Shown in pieces: positions 36,890-45,676 of a DNA stretch of 64,000 bases. Position 1 is the first letter of the stretch. Each line of letters begins with the position of its first letter. This DNA is from Lewinellaceae bacterium (lineage in GTDB: Bacteria > Bacteroidota > Bacteroidia > Chitinophagales > Saprospiraceae): assembly GCA_020636005.1 (NCBI GenBank), contig JACJYR010000001.1:382001-446000 (forward strand). The letters are read 5' to 3'. Under the pieces are notes generated by a model that made no database searches, had not been told where the DNA came from, and saw only the letters and a program-made list of their open reading frames with translations. A program made the position numbers and the translations under genes.

Positions 36890-38299
36890 TTATAGCTCAT
36901 TGATTTTTTCCAATAGCCAGGGTTTTGCTATCATATTGTTATTTTGGGCGATTTCTTTTGTGACGGCCTCTTTTCTTGACTTATCCCACTGTCCGGCTTC
37001 AATGGATTTGGTAATTTCTTTTATCACGTTGATAAAAGCAAAATATCTTTTCATTTTATTGATAGAAATATTTTTCCTCTTAATAAATCTTATAAACGAT
37101 AAAGCAAAAGTATGGAGCAACTCGTCGTATGTTCTGTCTTTTAAGAATAATTCAAAGTAACTGCGGAGCAACAAAGTTTTGGCTATCAGCATGTTATCGA
37201 AATCAGCGGAGTTGAATTGGATCAATATTTCAATTGTTTTTGCATATTGTTTTTGTTGAAAATATAGATTTGAAAGCGCCAATGATTTGGTTGTTTCCTT
37301 GGTCGCCGGGTATAGATATTGCTCATATTCCGTGATGAAATCCATTGTCCAGTCAAATTCTTTTAAGGCAGCGCCGGTTGAAGCTATATTATTGAAGGTG
37401 CCACTGGTCAAAAATCCATTTTCAAAAAGTATATTTTCACCCAATCCAATTTTATAAATATCGAGCAGGTTTCGCCTGTATTCGCCCTTTCCTTTGTTGA
37501 TTTGGTTTACGGTATAATTTATCAAATGAAACAATGCAAATTGTTTATCCTCCTTGCAAAAGCGGCTGATATTTTCCAGGAAATACAATCGGGCGTTCTG
37601 GAAGCTCTCTTCGGCCCCATTGTCGAGGAGCTCGAAAATAGATTTGTAGAGCGGGAGGTAAGGGTAAATCTCAACTTTAGGCACTGTTCCACTTTGCCGT
37701 ACTGATTTCATGGTACGTGCAGTTTTGAGTACGATTTCGTCACAGGCCATTCTGCTTTGTTCTGCCTCAAACAGTATTTCAAGCGCCTCCCTGGCAGACT
37801 GCAGGTGGGAAAATGATTTAATTTTTTGCGTGAGCGGGTGGTAGTAATATTCTTTTTGCAGCTGCATCTTTTCCCTGAGGCTTTCAATGTTTTGCACAGC
37901 GCTGTTTTCCAATACCGCCAGGATTTCCTCGAATTCCTTTTTGTACAGGGCGTATAAATTCCTGTTTTTATAGGAATTCAGCAATAATTTCCGCCAGGTG
38001 ATTTGTTCATTTTTAACCTCGCAAACGACCAGGTATTCCTCCACTGCTTTCTTCATTTTTAAGGTTAAATTCCGCCATTTTGCATCGTTGAATGCTATGG
38101 AGGGAAAGACCTTGCTAAATAAACGTTCCTTGGCCAGGGCAGCGGATTCGAATTCCGGATGATGCTTCGCCAGGGCCTCGTAAAGCAGCAACAGGTTGGC
38201 ATCCGTATTGAAAAAGTCTGATTGTAAAAACCAGCGCAGGTACTTAAATTCCTTCTTCGACAATGCCTGCAGCAAAATTTTTAGTTTAGTATTCTCCAT
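36890..38299 (-). CDS. Alpha-helical hypothetical protein, paralogue 1
   Basis: A 469-aa cytoplasmic protein, not recognised by function. It is all-helical and TPR-like, rich in Leu, Lys, Glu and aromatic residues. It is clearly related to the protein at 54126-55523: shared features are a similar N-terminus (LLQALSKKEFKYLRWFLQS), YFN/FFN at about 30, EFDWTMDFITEYEQYL near 340, and a C-terminal WLL. The start at 38299 (MENTKLKILL) is chosen because it aligns with the paralogue; the frame runs open to 38371. The gene is visibly AT-richer than its neighbours. It is divergent from the LytS-like kinase gene. Confidence 0.72.
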   Translation of the reverse strand: MENTKLKILLQALSKKEFKYLRWFLQSDFFNTDANLLLLYEALAKHHPEFESAALAKERLFSKVFPSIAFNDAKWRNLTLKMKKAVEEYLVVCEVKNEQITWRKLLLNSYKNRNLYALYKKEFEEILAVLENSAVQNIESLREKMQLQKEYYYHPLTQKIKSFSHLQSAREALEILFEAEQSRMACDEIVLKTARTMKSVRQSGTVPKVEIYPYLPLYKSIFELLDNGAEESFQNARLYFLENISRFCKEDKQFALFHLINYTVNQINKGKGEYRRNLLDIYKIGLGENILFENGFLTSGTFNNIASTGAALKEFDWTMDFITEYEQYLYPATKETTKSLALSNLYFQQKQYAKTIEILIQFNSADFDNMLIAKTLLLRSYFELFLKDRTYDELLHTFALSFIRFIKRKNISINKMKRYFAFINVIKEITKSIEAGQWDKSRKEAVTKEIAQNNNMIAKPWLLEKINEL

Positions 38300-38618
38300 G
38301 ATGGTTATTTTTAGAATGAAAAAACCAGTAGAATAATTTTTATAAGCTATTAAAAAAGAACAAGTTAGCATGACTTTTTTCTAAAAGGACTGTAAAAATG
38401 GGCTGACAATATCCCTCTTTTGTCCACAATCCTGCCTTAAATTTTGGTGAAATTTGTTGCGTCTTCAATTTTAAGCCCATCGGGAACACCACACCGCCTT
38501 CAAAAGGGTAGAAGAAGAGATAGCCAAGCAGTTCAGTGCCCAGAATTCCAGTAGTCGTTCGTGAAAATTTGCTAAAGTACCGGGAGGCACGTCTTTGCCG
38601 GCCCGCTGAATAAACACC
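38300..38618. other. Divergent intergenic region
   Basis: No gene, hairpin or clear promoter core was identified; it should hold the promoters of the helical paralogue and the histidine kinase. Confidence 0.4.
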
Positions 38619-39632
38619 ATGAAACAATTCCTCCCATATCTTATGCTTTGGTTAGGTGCCTGGGCGTTTTTTCTTGCAGCGACCGGGGAACATCCATTCG
38701 CTGTAGCAGGTAAGGGAGGATGGAAATTGGAAGAAAAGCCCCTTGAGACCATCCCGGCAATGCGTTCACAATTTGACACCGGAACGTCCTTGTTGACCCT
38801 GGAAAACCAAACTTTTTCAACAGTTGGCCTGTGGAGGCCCCGGTTCATTGTTACCGGGGCCTGCCTCCTGTGCTTAGGCCTGCTTTTTTATTTTCACGGG
38901 CGCTTTTCATCGGCGAAGGAAGATCTGTTTGTCAAGCACCAAATGCGAGAGCTTGAACAAGCTGCCCTCCGCTCCCAAATGAACCCCCATTTTGTTTTTA
39001 ATGCCCTCAATTCCATCCAGCGCTGCATCGCCGAAGGCGACAACCAAACCGCCAACTGCTACCTGGCCCGGTTTGCAAAGCTCATGCGTTCGACCCTGCG
39101 TTTTGCCAACACCCCAAAAATTACACTCCAGGAAGAAAAAGAGATGCTCGAAAACTACCTGGAGCTGGAATGTATGCGTTTCAAACCTGCCCTCACCTAC
39201 CAGATTTCAGTACCCAAAGACCTTGACCTTTACGATGTGGAAATCCCGCCCATGCTCATCCAGCCACTTATTGAAAATGCTATCCATCACGGATTGACCC
39301 CCAAAAACGGGCCGGGCATGGTGCACGTGGATTTCTGCACGGAAGGTCGGCACCTGCTCGTCCAGGTCAAAGACAATGGAGTGGGCTACCAGCAGTCGCT
39401 CCTGCAAAAGCACCTGGAGTCCGGCCAGCATCATTCTATCGGCCTCATGCTGACCCGCCGCCGGCTGGAACTGCTTGCAAATACCCCCGAAGACAGCAGC
39501 CTCGAAATTGCAGAAAATAAAGACGCAGCCGGGTCGCCCTGCGGGACAACTGCCCAGTTGCGTATCAGTCTGAAGGAGGAGGAGCGGCAGAAGGGAGGTT
39601 TTTCGATAGCAGCCCTCTTATGGTTTCTTTGA
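38619..39632 (+). CDS. LytS-type sensor histidine kinase
   Basis: A 337-aa kinase. An N-terminal membrane segment (about 5-22), a periplasmic loop of about 55 residues and a second membrane segment (about 82-98) precede a His_kinase domain of the LytS/YehU class: LRSQMNPHFVFNALNSIQRC, with the phospho-His near residue 123. The N box PLIENAIHHGL is near 220, and a G box (VKDNGVGYQQS) follows. It should phosphorylate the LytTR regulator at 40206. Its 3' end overlaps the convergent gene 39565-39900 by 68 bp. Confidence 0.9.
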   Translation: MKQFLPYLMLWLGAWAFFLAATGEHPFAVAGKGGWKLEEKPLETIPAMRSQFDTGTSLLTLENQTFSTVGLWRPRFIVTGACLLCLGLLFYFHGRFSSAKEDLFVKHQMRELEQAALRSQMNPHFVFNALNSIQRCIAEGDNQTANCYLARFAKLMRSTLRFANTPKITLQEEKEMLENYLELECMRFKPALTYQISVPKDLDLYDVEIPPMLIQPLIENAIHHGLTPKNGPGMVHVDFCTEGRHLLVQVKDNGVGYQQSLLQKHLESGQHHSIGLMLTRRRLELLANTPEDSSLEIAENKDAAGSPCGTTAQLRISLKEEERQKGGFSIAALLWFL

Positions 39633-39900
39633 ACAAACGGGCATCCTCCATGACGAACCTGTCGCAGCGCCCTTCGTGGCTGCTAATCTCCAGGCCGTTC
39701 CTCGCCAGATTAAAAACCATGAATTCCTCCACCTTCCCGATTTTGTCCAATTGTATGACGAGGCTGAGGTGGCTGTGCTGGAAACTGGAAAATTGGAAGA
39801 CTACTTTATCGTCCCATAATTCCAGGATGCCAGGCAGTTGCCGGATACCGTCCCAAAGGTGGGCCGGTGCGGTATGGACGGGCGTTTTTGCATGTTCCAT
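39565..39900 (-). CDS. Small GRAM/PH-like domain protein
   Basis: A 111-aa protein lying between kinase and regulator on the opposite strand. From residue 15 it reads as a small beta-barrel plus helix: GILELWDDKVVFQF, LVIQLDKIGKVEEFMVFN, GLEISSHEGRCDRFVM, DARLFKETIRGLL. This pattern of strands and final helix resembles GRAM/PH-type modules, although the assignment is by eye. The start at 39900 (MEHAKTPVH) is preferred to the longer frame from 39966. No signal peptide. Confidence 0.5.
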   Translation of the reverse strand: MEHAKTPVHTAPAHLWDGIRQLPGILELWDDKVVFQFSSFQHSHLSLVIQLDKIGKVEEFMVFNLARNGLEISSHEGRCDRFVMEDARLFKETIRGLLSKNLPSAAPPPSD

Positions 39901-40205
39901 GTTGGGGGGTGGTTCCTGGTATATTATCTGGTATTTGGGCCGCAGGCATGCCCCATCCTGCGGCACTTGCCAATACCAGGGAGTTAAATAAGCTGTTGAA
40001 ATTGGGCCATGCCCTTAACAAGCAACTATCAGGCTTTCAGATGCTGAAAGGCAAAAGACCAACTTGAATCAAGCGCAAGCTGCCCATTTTTTTGTTTGAT
40101 TGCCGGACAAATGAATATACGGTTTGAATACTCGGAAATTCGGAAGGAATGGGTTGTTATTCGGTTAGTGTGGCAGGCTGCCAGATGGTAAAATTTTAAA
40201 CCACC
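39901..40205. other. Intergenic region before the LytTR regulator
   Basis: Contains a small hairpin GCTTTCAG / CTGAAAGG (40033-40051) and no gene. The regulator's promoter should be here; no core was assigned. Confidence 0.4.
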
Positions 40206-40955
40206 ATGAAAAGGATACTCCTGATAGATGATGAAGCTGATGCCAGGTCGGCGTTGCGCATTTTTCTGGCCAAGTATTGCCCGGGTGTCTCAGTGGTCGG
40301 GGAAGCGGACGGTGTTGCCAGCGGGGTGCAACAGATAAAAGCCCTGGAACCCCAGGCCATCCTGCTGGATATTGGCATGAAGGATGGCTCGGGGTTCGAC
40401 CTGCTGGGCTTTTTCCCACATCCATGGTTCAGGGTCATTTTCACAACGGCTTACGACGAGTTTGCCCTGCAGGCATTCAAATTCAATGCGCTGGACTATT
40501 TGCTGAAACCAGTTGATCCCGTTGAATTAGTGACGGCCATTGAAAAAGTGGAAGAAGGGACAATGCATGATTATCGCAACAGGCTGTCCAACATGATGGC
40601 CAATGCCCGTTCCCGGCAATTCGATAAAATAGCCCTTCATACCCAGGAGGGGATCATCTTCATCCGGCTCACGGAAATCGTCCATATCGAAGCGGATGGA
40701 AATTACACCACCTTCTCCCTGGCCGGTGGGGAGCGTTTCGTGGCCTGCCGGGCCTTAAAGGAGTTCGAGGAAATGCTGCCTAAGGACACCTTTTTCCGTA
40801 CCCACCAGTCCCATATCGTGAATATTGATTTTATCAGAAAATTCCTGAAGGAAGAGGGCGGGTGCGCTTTGCTGGAAAATGGGACAAAGGTGGAAATCTC
40901 CCGGCGGCGCAAGGAAGATTTTTTGGCTTTGCTCAGCCGCCGCAGCATGTTTTGA
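40206..40955 (+). CDS. LytTR-family response regulator
   Basis: A 249-aa response regulator. The receiver domain spans residues 1-120, with the acidic pair Asp8-Asp9, phospho-acceptor Asp55 (AILLDIGMKDGSG) and Lys in LLKPVDP. A LytTR DNA-binding domain follows from about 140 to 245 (HTQEGIIFIRLTEIVHIEAD, FFRTHQSHIVNIDFIRKFL). It binds DNA as beta strands rather than HTH. Probably cognate to the kinase at 38619. It converges with the T9SS type B gene at 40965, leaving only 9 bp. Confidence 0.92.
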   Translation: MKRILLIDDEADARSALRIFLAKYCPGVSVVGEADGVASGVQQIKALEPQAILLDIGMKDGSGFDLLGFFPHPWFRVIFTTAYDEFALQAFKFNALDYLLKPVDPVELVTAIEKVEEGTMHDYRNRLSNMMANARSRQFDKIALHTQEGIIFIRLTEIVHIEADGNYTTFSLAGGERFVACRALKEFEEMLPKDTFFRTHQSHIVNIDFIRKFLKEEGGCALLENGTKVEISRRRKEDFLALLSRRSMF

Positions 40956-40964
40956 ACAATCGGT

Positions 40965-42596
40965 TCAAAATCGCAACAGGGTCACATCCCCGCCCATCCG
41001 TACTTTCTCCCCATCCCGGAACACCACCTCTGCCAGCCAGACATAGACCCCCTGTTCTGCTTTTTTCCCCGCCACCGTGCCGTCCCAGCCCTGCGAGAAG
41101 TCATTGGGCAGGGCATTGGATACTTCAAATACCAGCCCGCCCCAGCGGTCAAATACCCGAAAATAGGAAATGGAGCCTACGTCGCCATCGTCAAAAGGCA
41201 GGAATACGTCATTGATACCGTCCCCATTGGGCGAAAAGGCATTGGGGAAATACACCTGGCGGCAGTCCTCGTATTCGACAAAAATGGTAGAAGTTACCTC
41301 CCCGCAGCTATTCGAGGCGGTGAGGGAATAGCTGCCGGGCACAGCTATCACAAAACTATCCTGCGTAGAGCCGTCCTGCCATTCGTAGCTAAGGCCGGGC
41401 AGCGAAGAAGGGTGCAGCACCACCGTTTGGCCGAGGCATAGGCTGAGGTTGTCTCCCAGTTGGTCGAGCGTTGGCAGGGGGATTACGGTCACATTCACCC
41501 GGTCGTCCGCCACGCAGTAGTTGTCCACAGTGACGGTCACTTCGTAATGCCCTGTTCGGTCCGTTGTAATACTTGGGGCAGTAGAACCATTCGACCATTG
41601 ATAGGCCACGTTTTGGGTGCCAACGGAAGTGGCATCGAGCAGCACGGTTCCGCCTTCGCAAATGATGGTGTCGGGCCCCAGGTCGAAAAAGACCGTATCG
41701 CCGTCAATGGCCACGGTGATAGAGTCGTAGAAAGGGTTGTTGCAGCCGTCGAGCACTTCCACCAGGTAGGTCGTCGTCTGTTCGGGGGCGGCGATGGGGT
41801 TGGGAATGTCGGGGTTGCTCAAGCCAGTAGCTGGCGTCCAATGGTAGCTGGTGCCGCCGCCCACCTGCAGTTGGTATTGGCCGCCCGGGCAGATGGTCAC
41901 GTCCTCGAAGCCATCGAGGAAAGAGGTATAGGAGTAACAGACCTGCTGCACGTTGCTGGAGCCGCCGGTAGCGGCAGTGAAGCCCCAAAACACGAGGGGA
42001 TCGCCGCCAAAGATTTCGTTCACGATGTCGCCTGTGTAGGTGAGCCTCAGTTCACAGTCGAAGTAAACCTGGATGGTGTTGGAAGGGGCGTCCCAGTTGA
42101 CCCTGAGCTTGTGCCAGTCGCAGTCCTCAATGTTGGCGGTGGTGCCTGCCTGCACGGGCCCGGCGAGGTTGCTGGAGGAGGCATGGTTGAGGTCGCCGTT
42201 TTTTGAAATCGCCAGATGGTCGAGGGAAGGGTCGGCCAGGTTGGCGTTTTGCCAGGTATCGAACTCAATGCCCAGCGACGGGGCAACGTTTTGAAAACCC
42301 AGTCCCTCGCCCGCCGTGCCAATAGAGGTGCCGACTGGCTGGAAGCCGAACAGGATGCCGTCGGCCCCGTCATTGTCCTTGCAGCCAAAGTTTAGTTCCA
42401 TGATGACCTGGAAGGAGTTGTTCAGGTCAATCTTGTCGATGTTCCACATCGAGCCTGCCCTGAACTCCTGGGCGGGCGTCAGGGTCCAGCAGGAGTCGTT
42501 GGTCTGTACGGCGCTGCCGTTCAGGATGAACTGGGCCCGGGCAACCTGCGCCTGCAAGGCCAGTGAAAGGATTATCGTCAATTTGGCGAGTTTCAT
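40965..42596 (-). CDS. L-type-lectin-like protein with T9SS type B (CHU_C) domain
   Basis: A 543-aa secreted protein. Signal peptide MKLAKLTIILSLALQAQVARAQ, then a concanavalin-A-like legume-lectin domain (about 25-215: NGDLNHASSSNLAGPVQ, WHKLRVNWDAPSNTIQVYFD). Two or three Ig-like/PKD-type modules follow (ICPGGQYQLQVGGGTSYHWT; ICEGGTVLLDATSVG; LCLGQTVVLHPSSLPGLSYE), ending in the gliding-motility C-terminal domain (YFPNAFSPNGDGINDVFLPF ... GVYVWLAEVVF). It is expected to be exported by T9SS and to bind carbohydrate at the surface. The upstream frame to 42677 precedes the signal peptide and overlaps the next gene's leader. Confidence 0.87.
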   Translation of the reverse strand: MKLAKLTIILSLALQAQVARAQFILNGSAVQTNDSCWTLTPAQEFRAGSMWNIDKIDLNNSFQVIMELNFGCKDNDGADGILFGFQPVGTSIGTAGEGLGFQNVAPSLGIEFDTWQNANLADPSLDHLAISKNGDLNHASSSNLAGPVQAGTTANIEDCDWHKLRVNWDAPSNTIQVYFDCELRLTYTGDIVNEIFGGDPLVFWGFTAATGGSSNVQQVCYSYTSFLDGFEDVTICPGGQYQLQVGGGTSYHWTPATGLSNPDIPNPIAAPEQTTTYLVEVLDGCNNPFYDSITVAIDGDTVFFDLGPDTIICEGGTVLLDATSVGTQNVAYQWSNGSTAPSITTDRTGHYEVTVTVDNYCVADDRVNVTVIPLPTLDQLGDNLSLCLGQTVVLHPSSLPGLSYEWQDGSTQDSFVIAVPGSYSLTASNSCGEVTSTIFVEYEDCRQVYFPNAFSPNGDGINDVFLPFDDGDVGSISYFRVFDRWGGLVFEVSNALPNDFSQGWDGTVAGKKAEQGVYVWLAEVVFRDGEKVRMGGDVTLLRF

Positions 42597-42773
42597 TGGG
42601 GCGAAGGTAGGGAATGTGCTACTTCTGAACAGCGAGGATGGCAAAACAACTATGCAATGCCGGTTGCGAAGAAGCATCTAAAACCTGACTTTTCAGGAAA
42701 ATGGGTTTTCAAAGGAGAAAGCGGCAGGGTAGTTTTGGAGAATATTAATTACTCCTTTTTAAAATCTATGGCT

Positions 42774-43520
42774 ATGAAAATGAAACTATTCCGGGTGAAA
42801 CTCAACGCTTTTCTGCATTCCTTTCCCCCCTTGCTGTTATTTTGTTTAACAACCAACCTGGTTGTGGGCCAACAAACTGCTGTGGCAGGAAAAGTAACCG
42901 ATGAAACCGGAGACCCGGTCCCCTTTGCATCCGTTTGGCTCAATGGCACCACCAAGGGCACTGAAACAGACCTGAACGGAGAATTTACCGTCCCCCTGGA
43001 AGCAGGTATTTTCGATCAGGAAATCACGATCTCCTGTTTGGGATACCAGCCGCAGACGCTGCTTTGGTCCATTGATGATGGAATAAGCCAGCAGGTGGAG
43101 GTGGTGCTCAAGGCTGGGATTGATTTGCCTACCATCTTGATTGTTTATGAAAAGCCTTTAATCGAAAGGGATTATTGTAGCTGTTGTTGCTGCATTTTGA
43201 CCGCTCAAAAAAAGAATGAAGCTGAGACGGATGAAAATACAGCAGATTTTGATGTAACAGGCATCCTCACCTACCCCAACCCCTTCGTTTCCCAGATCTA
43301 CCTAAAACTTGACCCCAAAAAACCAGGCACTTTTACTTTCCAACTTTTTACCGAAGGCGGCCAATTGGTCTTCACCGATTCCCAGAACCTGACCGTCGGC
43401 CAGCAAACCGTTCGACAGCTCCCCCCGCAGCAGGTGTTGCCGGAAGGGATTTACTTCCTTCATATCATTGAAGATGGAAGAGCGGTAAAGACCGAGCGGG
43501 TGGTGAAGGTTCGCCCATGA
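42774..43520 (+). CDS. Carboxypeptidase-regulatory-like domain protein with T9SS type A tail and Cys cluster
   Basis: A 248-aa secreted protein. The signal peptide (start 42774, with an alternative ATG at 42768) ends near GQQTAVA. A CarboxypepD_reg-like beta-sandwich (VAGKVTDETGDPVPFASVWL, then ISCLGYQPQTLLW) resembles the N-terminal domain of TonB-dependent receptors, but no receptor follows. An unusual cysteine run DYCSCCCCIL occurs near residue 135. The end (LTYPNPFVSQIYLKL ... LPEGIYFLHI) is a T9SS type A sorting domain. It could be a small surface adaptor protein. Confidence 0.75.
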   Translation: MKMKLFRVKLNAFLHSFPPLLLFCLTTNLVVGQQTAVAGKVTDETGDPVPFASVWLNGTTKGTETDLNGEFTVPLEAGIFDQEITISCLGYQPQTLLWSIDDGISQQVEVVLKAGIDLPTILIVYEKPLIERDYCSCCCCILTAQKKNEAETDENTADFDVTGILTYPNPFVSQIYLKLDPKKPGTFTFQLFTEGGQLVFTDSQNLTVGQQTVRQLPPQQVLPEGIYFLHIIEDGRAVKTERVVKVRP

Positions 43521-43544
43521 AGCGTAGATCCAAGGCATTTTGGT

Positions 43545-43581
43545 AAAGGGCAGTCTCCTGGTAGGCTGCCCTTTTGTTTTT
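43545..43581 (+). terminator. Rho-independent terminator
   Basis: AAAGGGCAG / CTGCCCTTT stem followed by TGTTTTTGG, 25 bp after the stop of the Cys-cluster T9SS gene. Confidence 0.85.
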
Positions 43582-43690
43582 GGAAAAAAGGGAAAGCCCT
43601 TAATTTTTTAGAGAGTTCTCCTACATTAGCCCCGCTAACCCCTTAATGACGGTTTTATAGTCGCTCGCATTGAAAGTTAATCCGAGGGTC

Positions 43691-43728
43691 TTCTGAGCGG
43701 CGGGGTTATCGAACCCCGCCGCTCAGAA
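43691..43728. repeat. Perfect 17-bp inverted repeat
   Basis: TTCTGAGCGGCGGGGTT, loop ATCG, then the exact complement. Very GC-rich and without a T-run, so not a typical terminator. Confidence 0.8.
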
Positions 43729-44033
43729 ATCGCTGGGACTGGAACGAGCCAACCATTAGTTTTAAATGCGATTCCTGTAAAACCTAAATACCTGGTGTAG
43801 AGAAGAATTTCCAGATAGAGGTGAAATCAATATGAAAAAAATTTTCAAAATTCTTGGCTTTAAACACACCTCTCCCTGATGGATTTTTTTCTGGACGGCA
43901 GGTTGAAAAACAGATTTTTGTACTCGGAGCCAATAGTTTTTTGTGCAAATGCTGGCGGCTTTTAGCTGGTGCCGTTTGCTAATAATGCGAATAACGGGTT
44001 CATTTCTTAAGTTCTATGATTTTCAGGGGGGGC

Positions 44034-44072
44034 AGATCATGGTCATTTTGCAAAATCACCATGATCTCGTTT
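44034..44072 (+). terminator. Hairpin with T-rich tail upstream of the oxidoreductase
   Basis: AGATCATGGT (44034-44043) pairs with ACCATGATCT (44058-44067), and the loop is itself palindromic (ATTTTGCAAAAT). CGTTTTTC follows. About 150 bp upstream of the next start; it could be a terminator or a 5' regulatory hairpin. Confidence 0.6.
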
Positions 44073-44224
44073 TTCAAACATCTGGAAATGTGGCAATTAT
44101 TTTAACCCGTTCTTCGCATGAGTAGCCACCGGCTAATAGCTATTGGCAGTTTTTCAAATGCCTGTAACCCAATGGGCCAAATAAGTTCTCCAAATAATAT
44201 TTATAGCAAATTAAACTGGTAATC

Positions 44225-45655
44225 ATGTCAACATCAAAACAGAAAAAGCAAACGCCGCATCTCACCCGCCGTGATTTTGTGAAAACAGCAGGCCTCACCG
44301 CCGCTGGTTTCATGATTGTCCCCCGCCACGTCATCGGGAGGGGCTATACGCCGCCCAGCGACAAGGTGAACATCGCCGGCATCGGCGTGGGCGGCAGGGG
44401 CGCATCCGTACTCGACGAACTTAAATCCCAGAACATCGTGGCCCTCTGCGATGTGGACGACGTGCGTGCCGCAGAAACCTACAAAAAGTTCGACAAGGCA
44501 AAGCGCTACAAGGATTACCGCAAAATGCTCGATCAACAGAAAGACTTTGACGCCGTCGTCATTGCCACGCCCGACCATAGCCATGCCCCGGCAGCCCTTT
44601 CCGCCATGTCGCTGGGCAAGCACGTATATGTGGAAAAACCACTGACCCACAGCATCAGCGAGGCCAGGGCCCTGACGGCGGCGGCGGCACAGTTCAAGGT
44701 GGTGACCCAAATGGGCAACCAGGGCAGCAGCGGCGACGGCATCCGGGAGACGCAGGAAATCATTGATGCGGGCATCATCGGCGACGTGACCAAGGTACAT
44801 GTCTGGACCAACCGCCCCGTGTGGCCGCAAGGCGTACCGACCCCCACTGGTGATTTTGAGGTACCCACCAGCCTCGACTGGAACCTCTGGCTCGGCACGG
44901 CGCCCGACCGCAAATACAACCCCAACTACCTGCCCTTCAAGTGGCGGGGCTGGTGGGATTTCGGCACCGGGGCGCTGGGCGATATGGGCTGCCACTTCCT
45001 CGACACACCTTTCAAGGCACTGCGCCTGAAATACCCCTATGCCGCTGAGGCCAGTTGCACACAGGTCTTTTCCGGCGACTTCTTCGAGGCAGATTATCCC
45101 GACTCCTGCCCGCCCTCCTCCAAAGTCCATATCTTCTTCCCCGCCCGGGGCGAAATGCCGCCCGTAGAAGTCGTCTGGTACGACGGCGGCCTGTTGCCGG
45201 AGCGCCCCGAAGAACTCGGAGCCAACGAGGAGATGGGAGAATGGGACGGCGGCATAATCTTCGAGGGTTCAAAGGGCAAGCTGATGTGCGGGCTGTTTGG
45301 CAACAAGCCCACCCTCCTGCCCACCTCCAAGATGAAGGACTTTCAAAAACCTGAACCCACCATCCCCCGTATCAAGGAGACTCACCAGATGAACTGGGTA
45401 AAAGGCATCACCGACGGGACGCCGACCACCTCCAGCTTCGACTATGCCGGCCCCTTCACGGAAATGGTGCTGATGGGCAACCTCGCCGTCCGTTGCTACA
45501 ATATGAAAAAACTGAAGTTTGGAAAGAAACCTGGCGACTGGGCACCCTACGAATACCCGGGCCGCCTGCGCCTGCTGTGGGATGGCGACAACATGCGCAT
45601 CACGAACTTCGATCCCGCCAATGAATTTGTGAAAAGGGAATACCGAAAGTTTTAG
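44225..45655 (+). CDS. Tat-exported Gfo/Idh/MocA family oxidoreductase
   Basis: A 476-aa NAD(P)-dependent oxidoreductase. A twin-arginine signal (TRRDFVKTAGLTAAGFM) is followed by a Rossmann fold (VNIAGIGVGGRGASVLDEL; IVALCDVDD) and the family motif HVYVEKPLTHS with the Lys of the EKP motif. A C-terminal Gfo/Idh/MocA alpha/beta domain with a Trp-rich insertion (LPFKWRGWWDFGTGALGDMG) completes it. The DMGCH segment supplies the usual catalytic Asp/His. It probably oxidises a sugar or sugar acid in the periplasm with a cofactor bound before export. The 3' end converges on murQ with a 21-bp gap. Confidence 0.88.
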   Translation: MSTSKQKKQTPHLTRRDFVKTAGLTAAGFMIVPRHVIGRGYTPPSDKVNIAGIGVGGRGASVLDELKSQNIVALCDVDDVRAAETYKKFDKAKRYKDYRKMLDQQKDFDAVVIATPDHSHAPAALSAMSLGKHVYVEKPLTHSISEARALTAAAAQFKVVTQMGNQGSSGDGIRETQEIIDAGIIGDVTKVHVWTNRPVWPQGVPTPTGDFEVPTSLDWNLWLGTAPDRKYNPNYLPFKWRGWWDFGTGALGDMGCHFLDTPFKALRLKYPYAAEASCTQVFSGDFFEADYPDSCPPSSKVHIFFPARGEMPPVEVVWYDGGLLPERPEELGANEEMGEWDGGIIFEGSKGKLMCGLFGNKPTLLPTSKMKDFQKPEPTIPRIKETHQMNWVKGITDGTPTTSSFDYAGPFTEMVLMGNLAVRCYNMKKLKFGKKPGDWAPYEYPGRLRLLWDGDNMRITNFDPANEFVKREYRKF

Positions 45656-45676
45656 GGAGCAAAAGTGCCTGTAAGG

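Larger units (their letters stand above)
43521..44224. other. 700-bp gene-free region with several hairpins
   Basis: No protein-like ORF. It holds the terminator at 43545, a 17-bp perfect hairpin at 43691 and another at 44034 (listed separately). The remainder is AT-rich with no assigned promoter. Confidence 0.5.
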
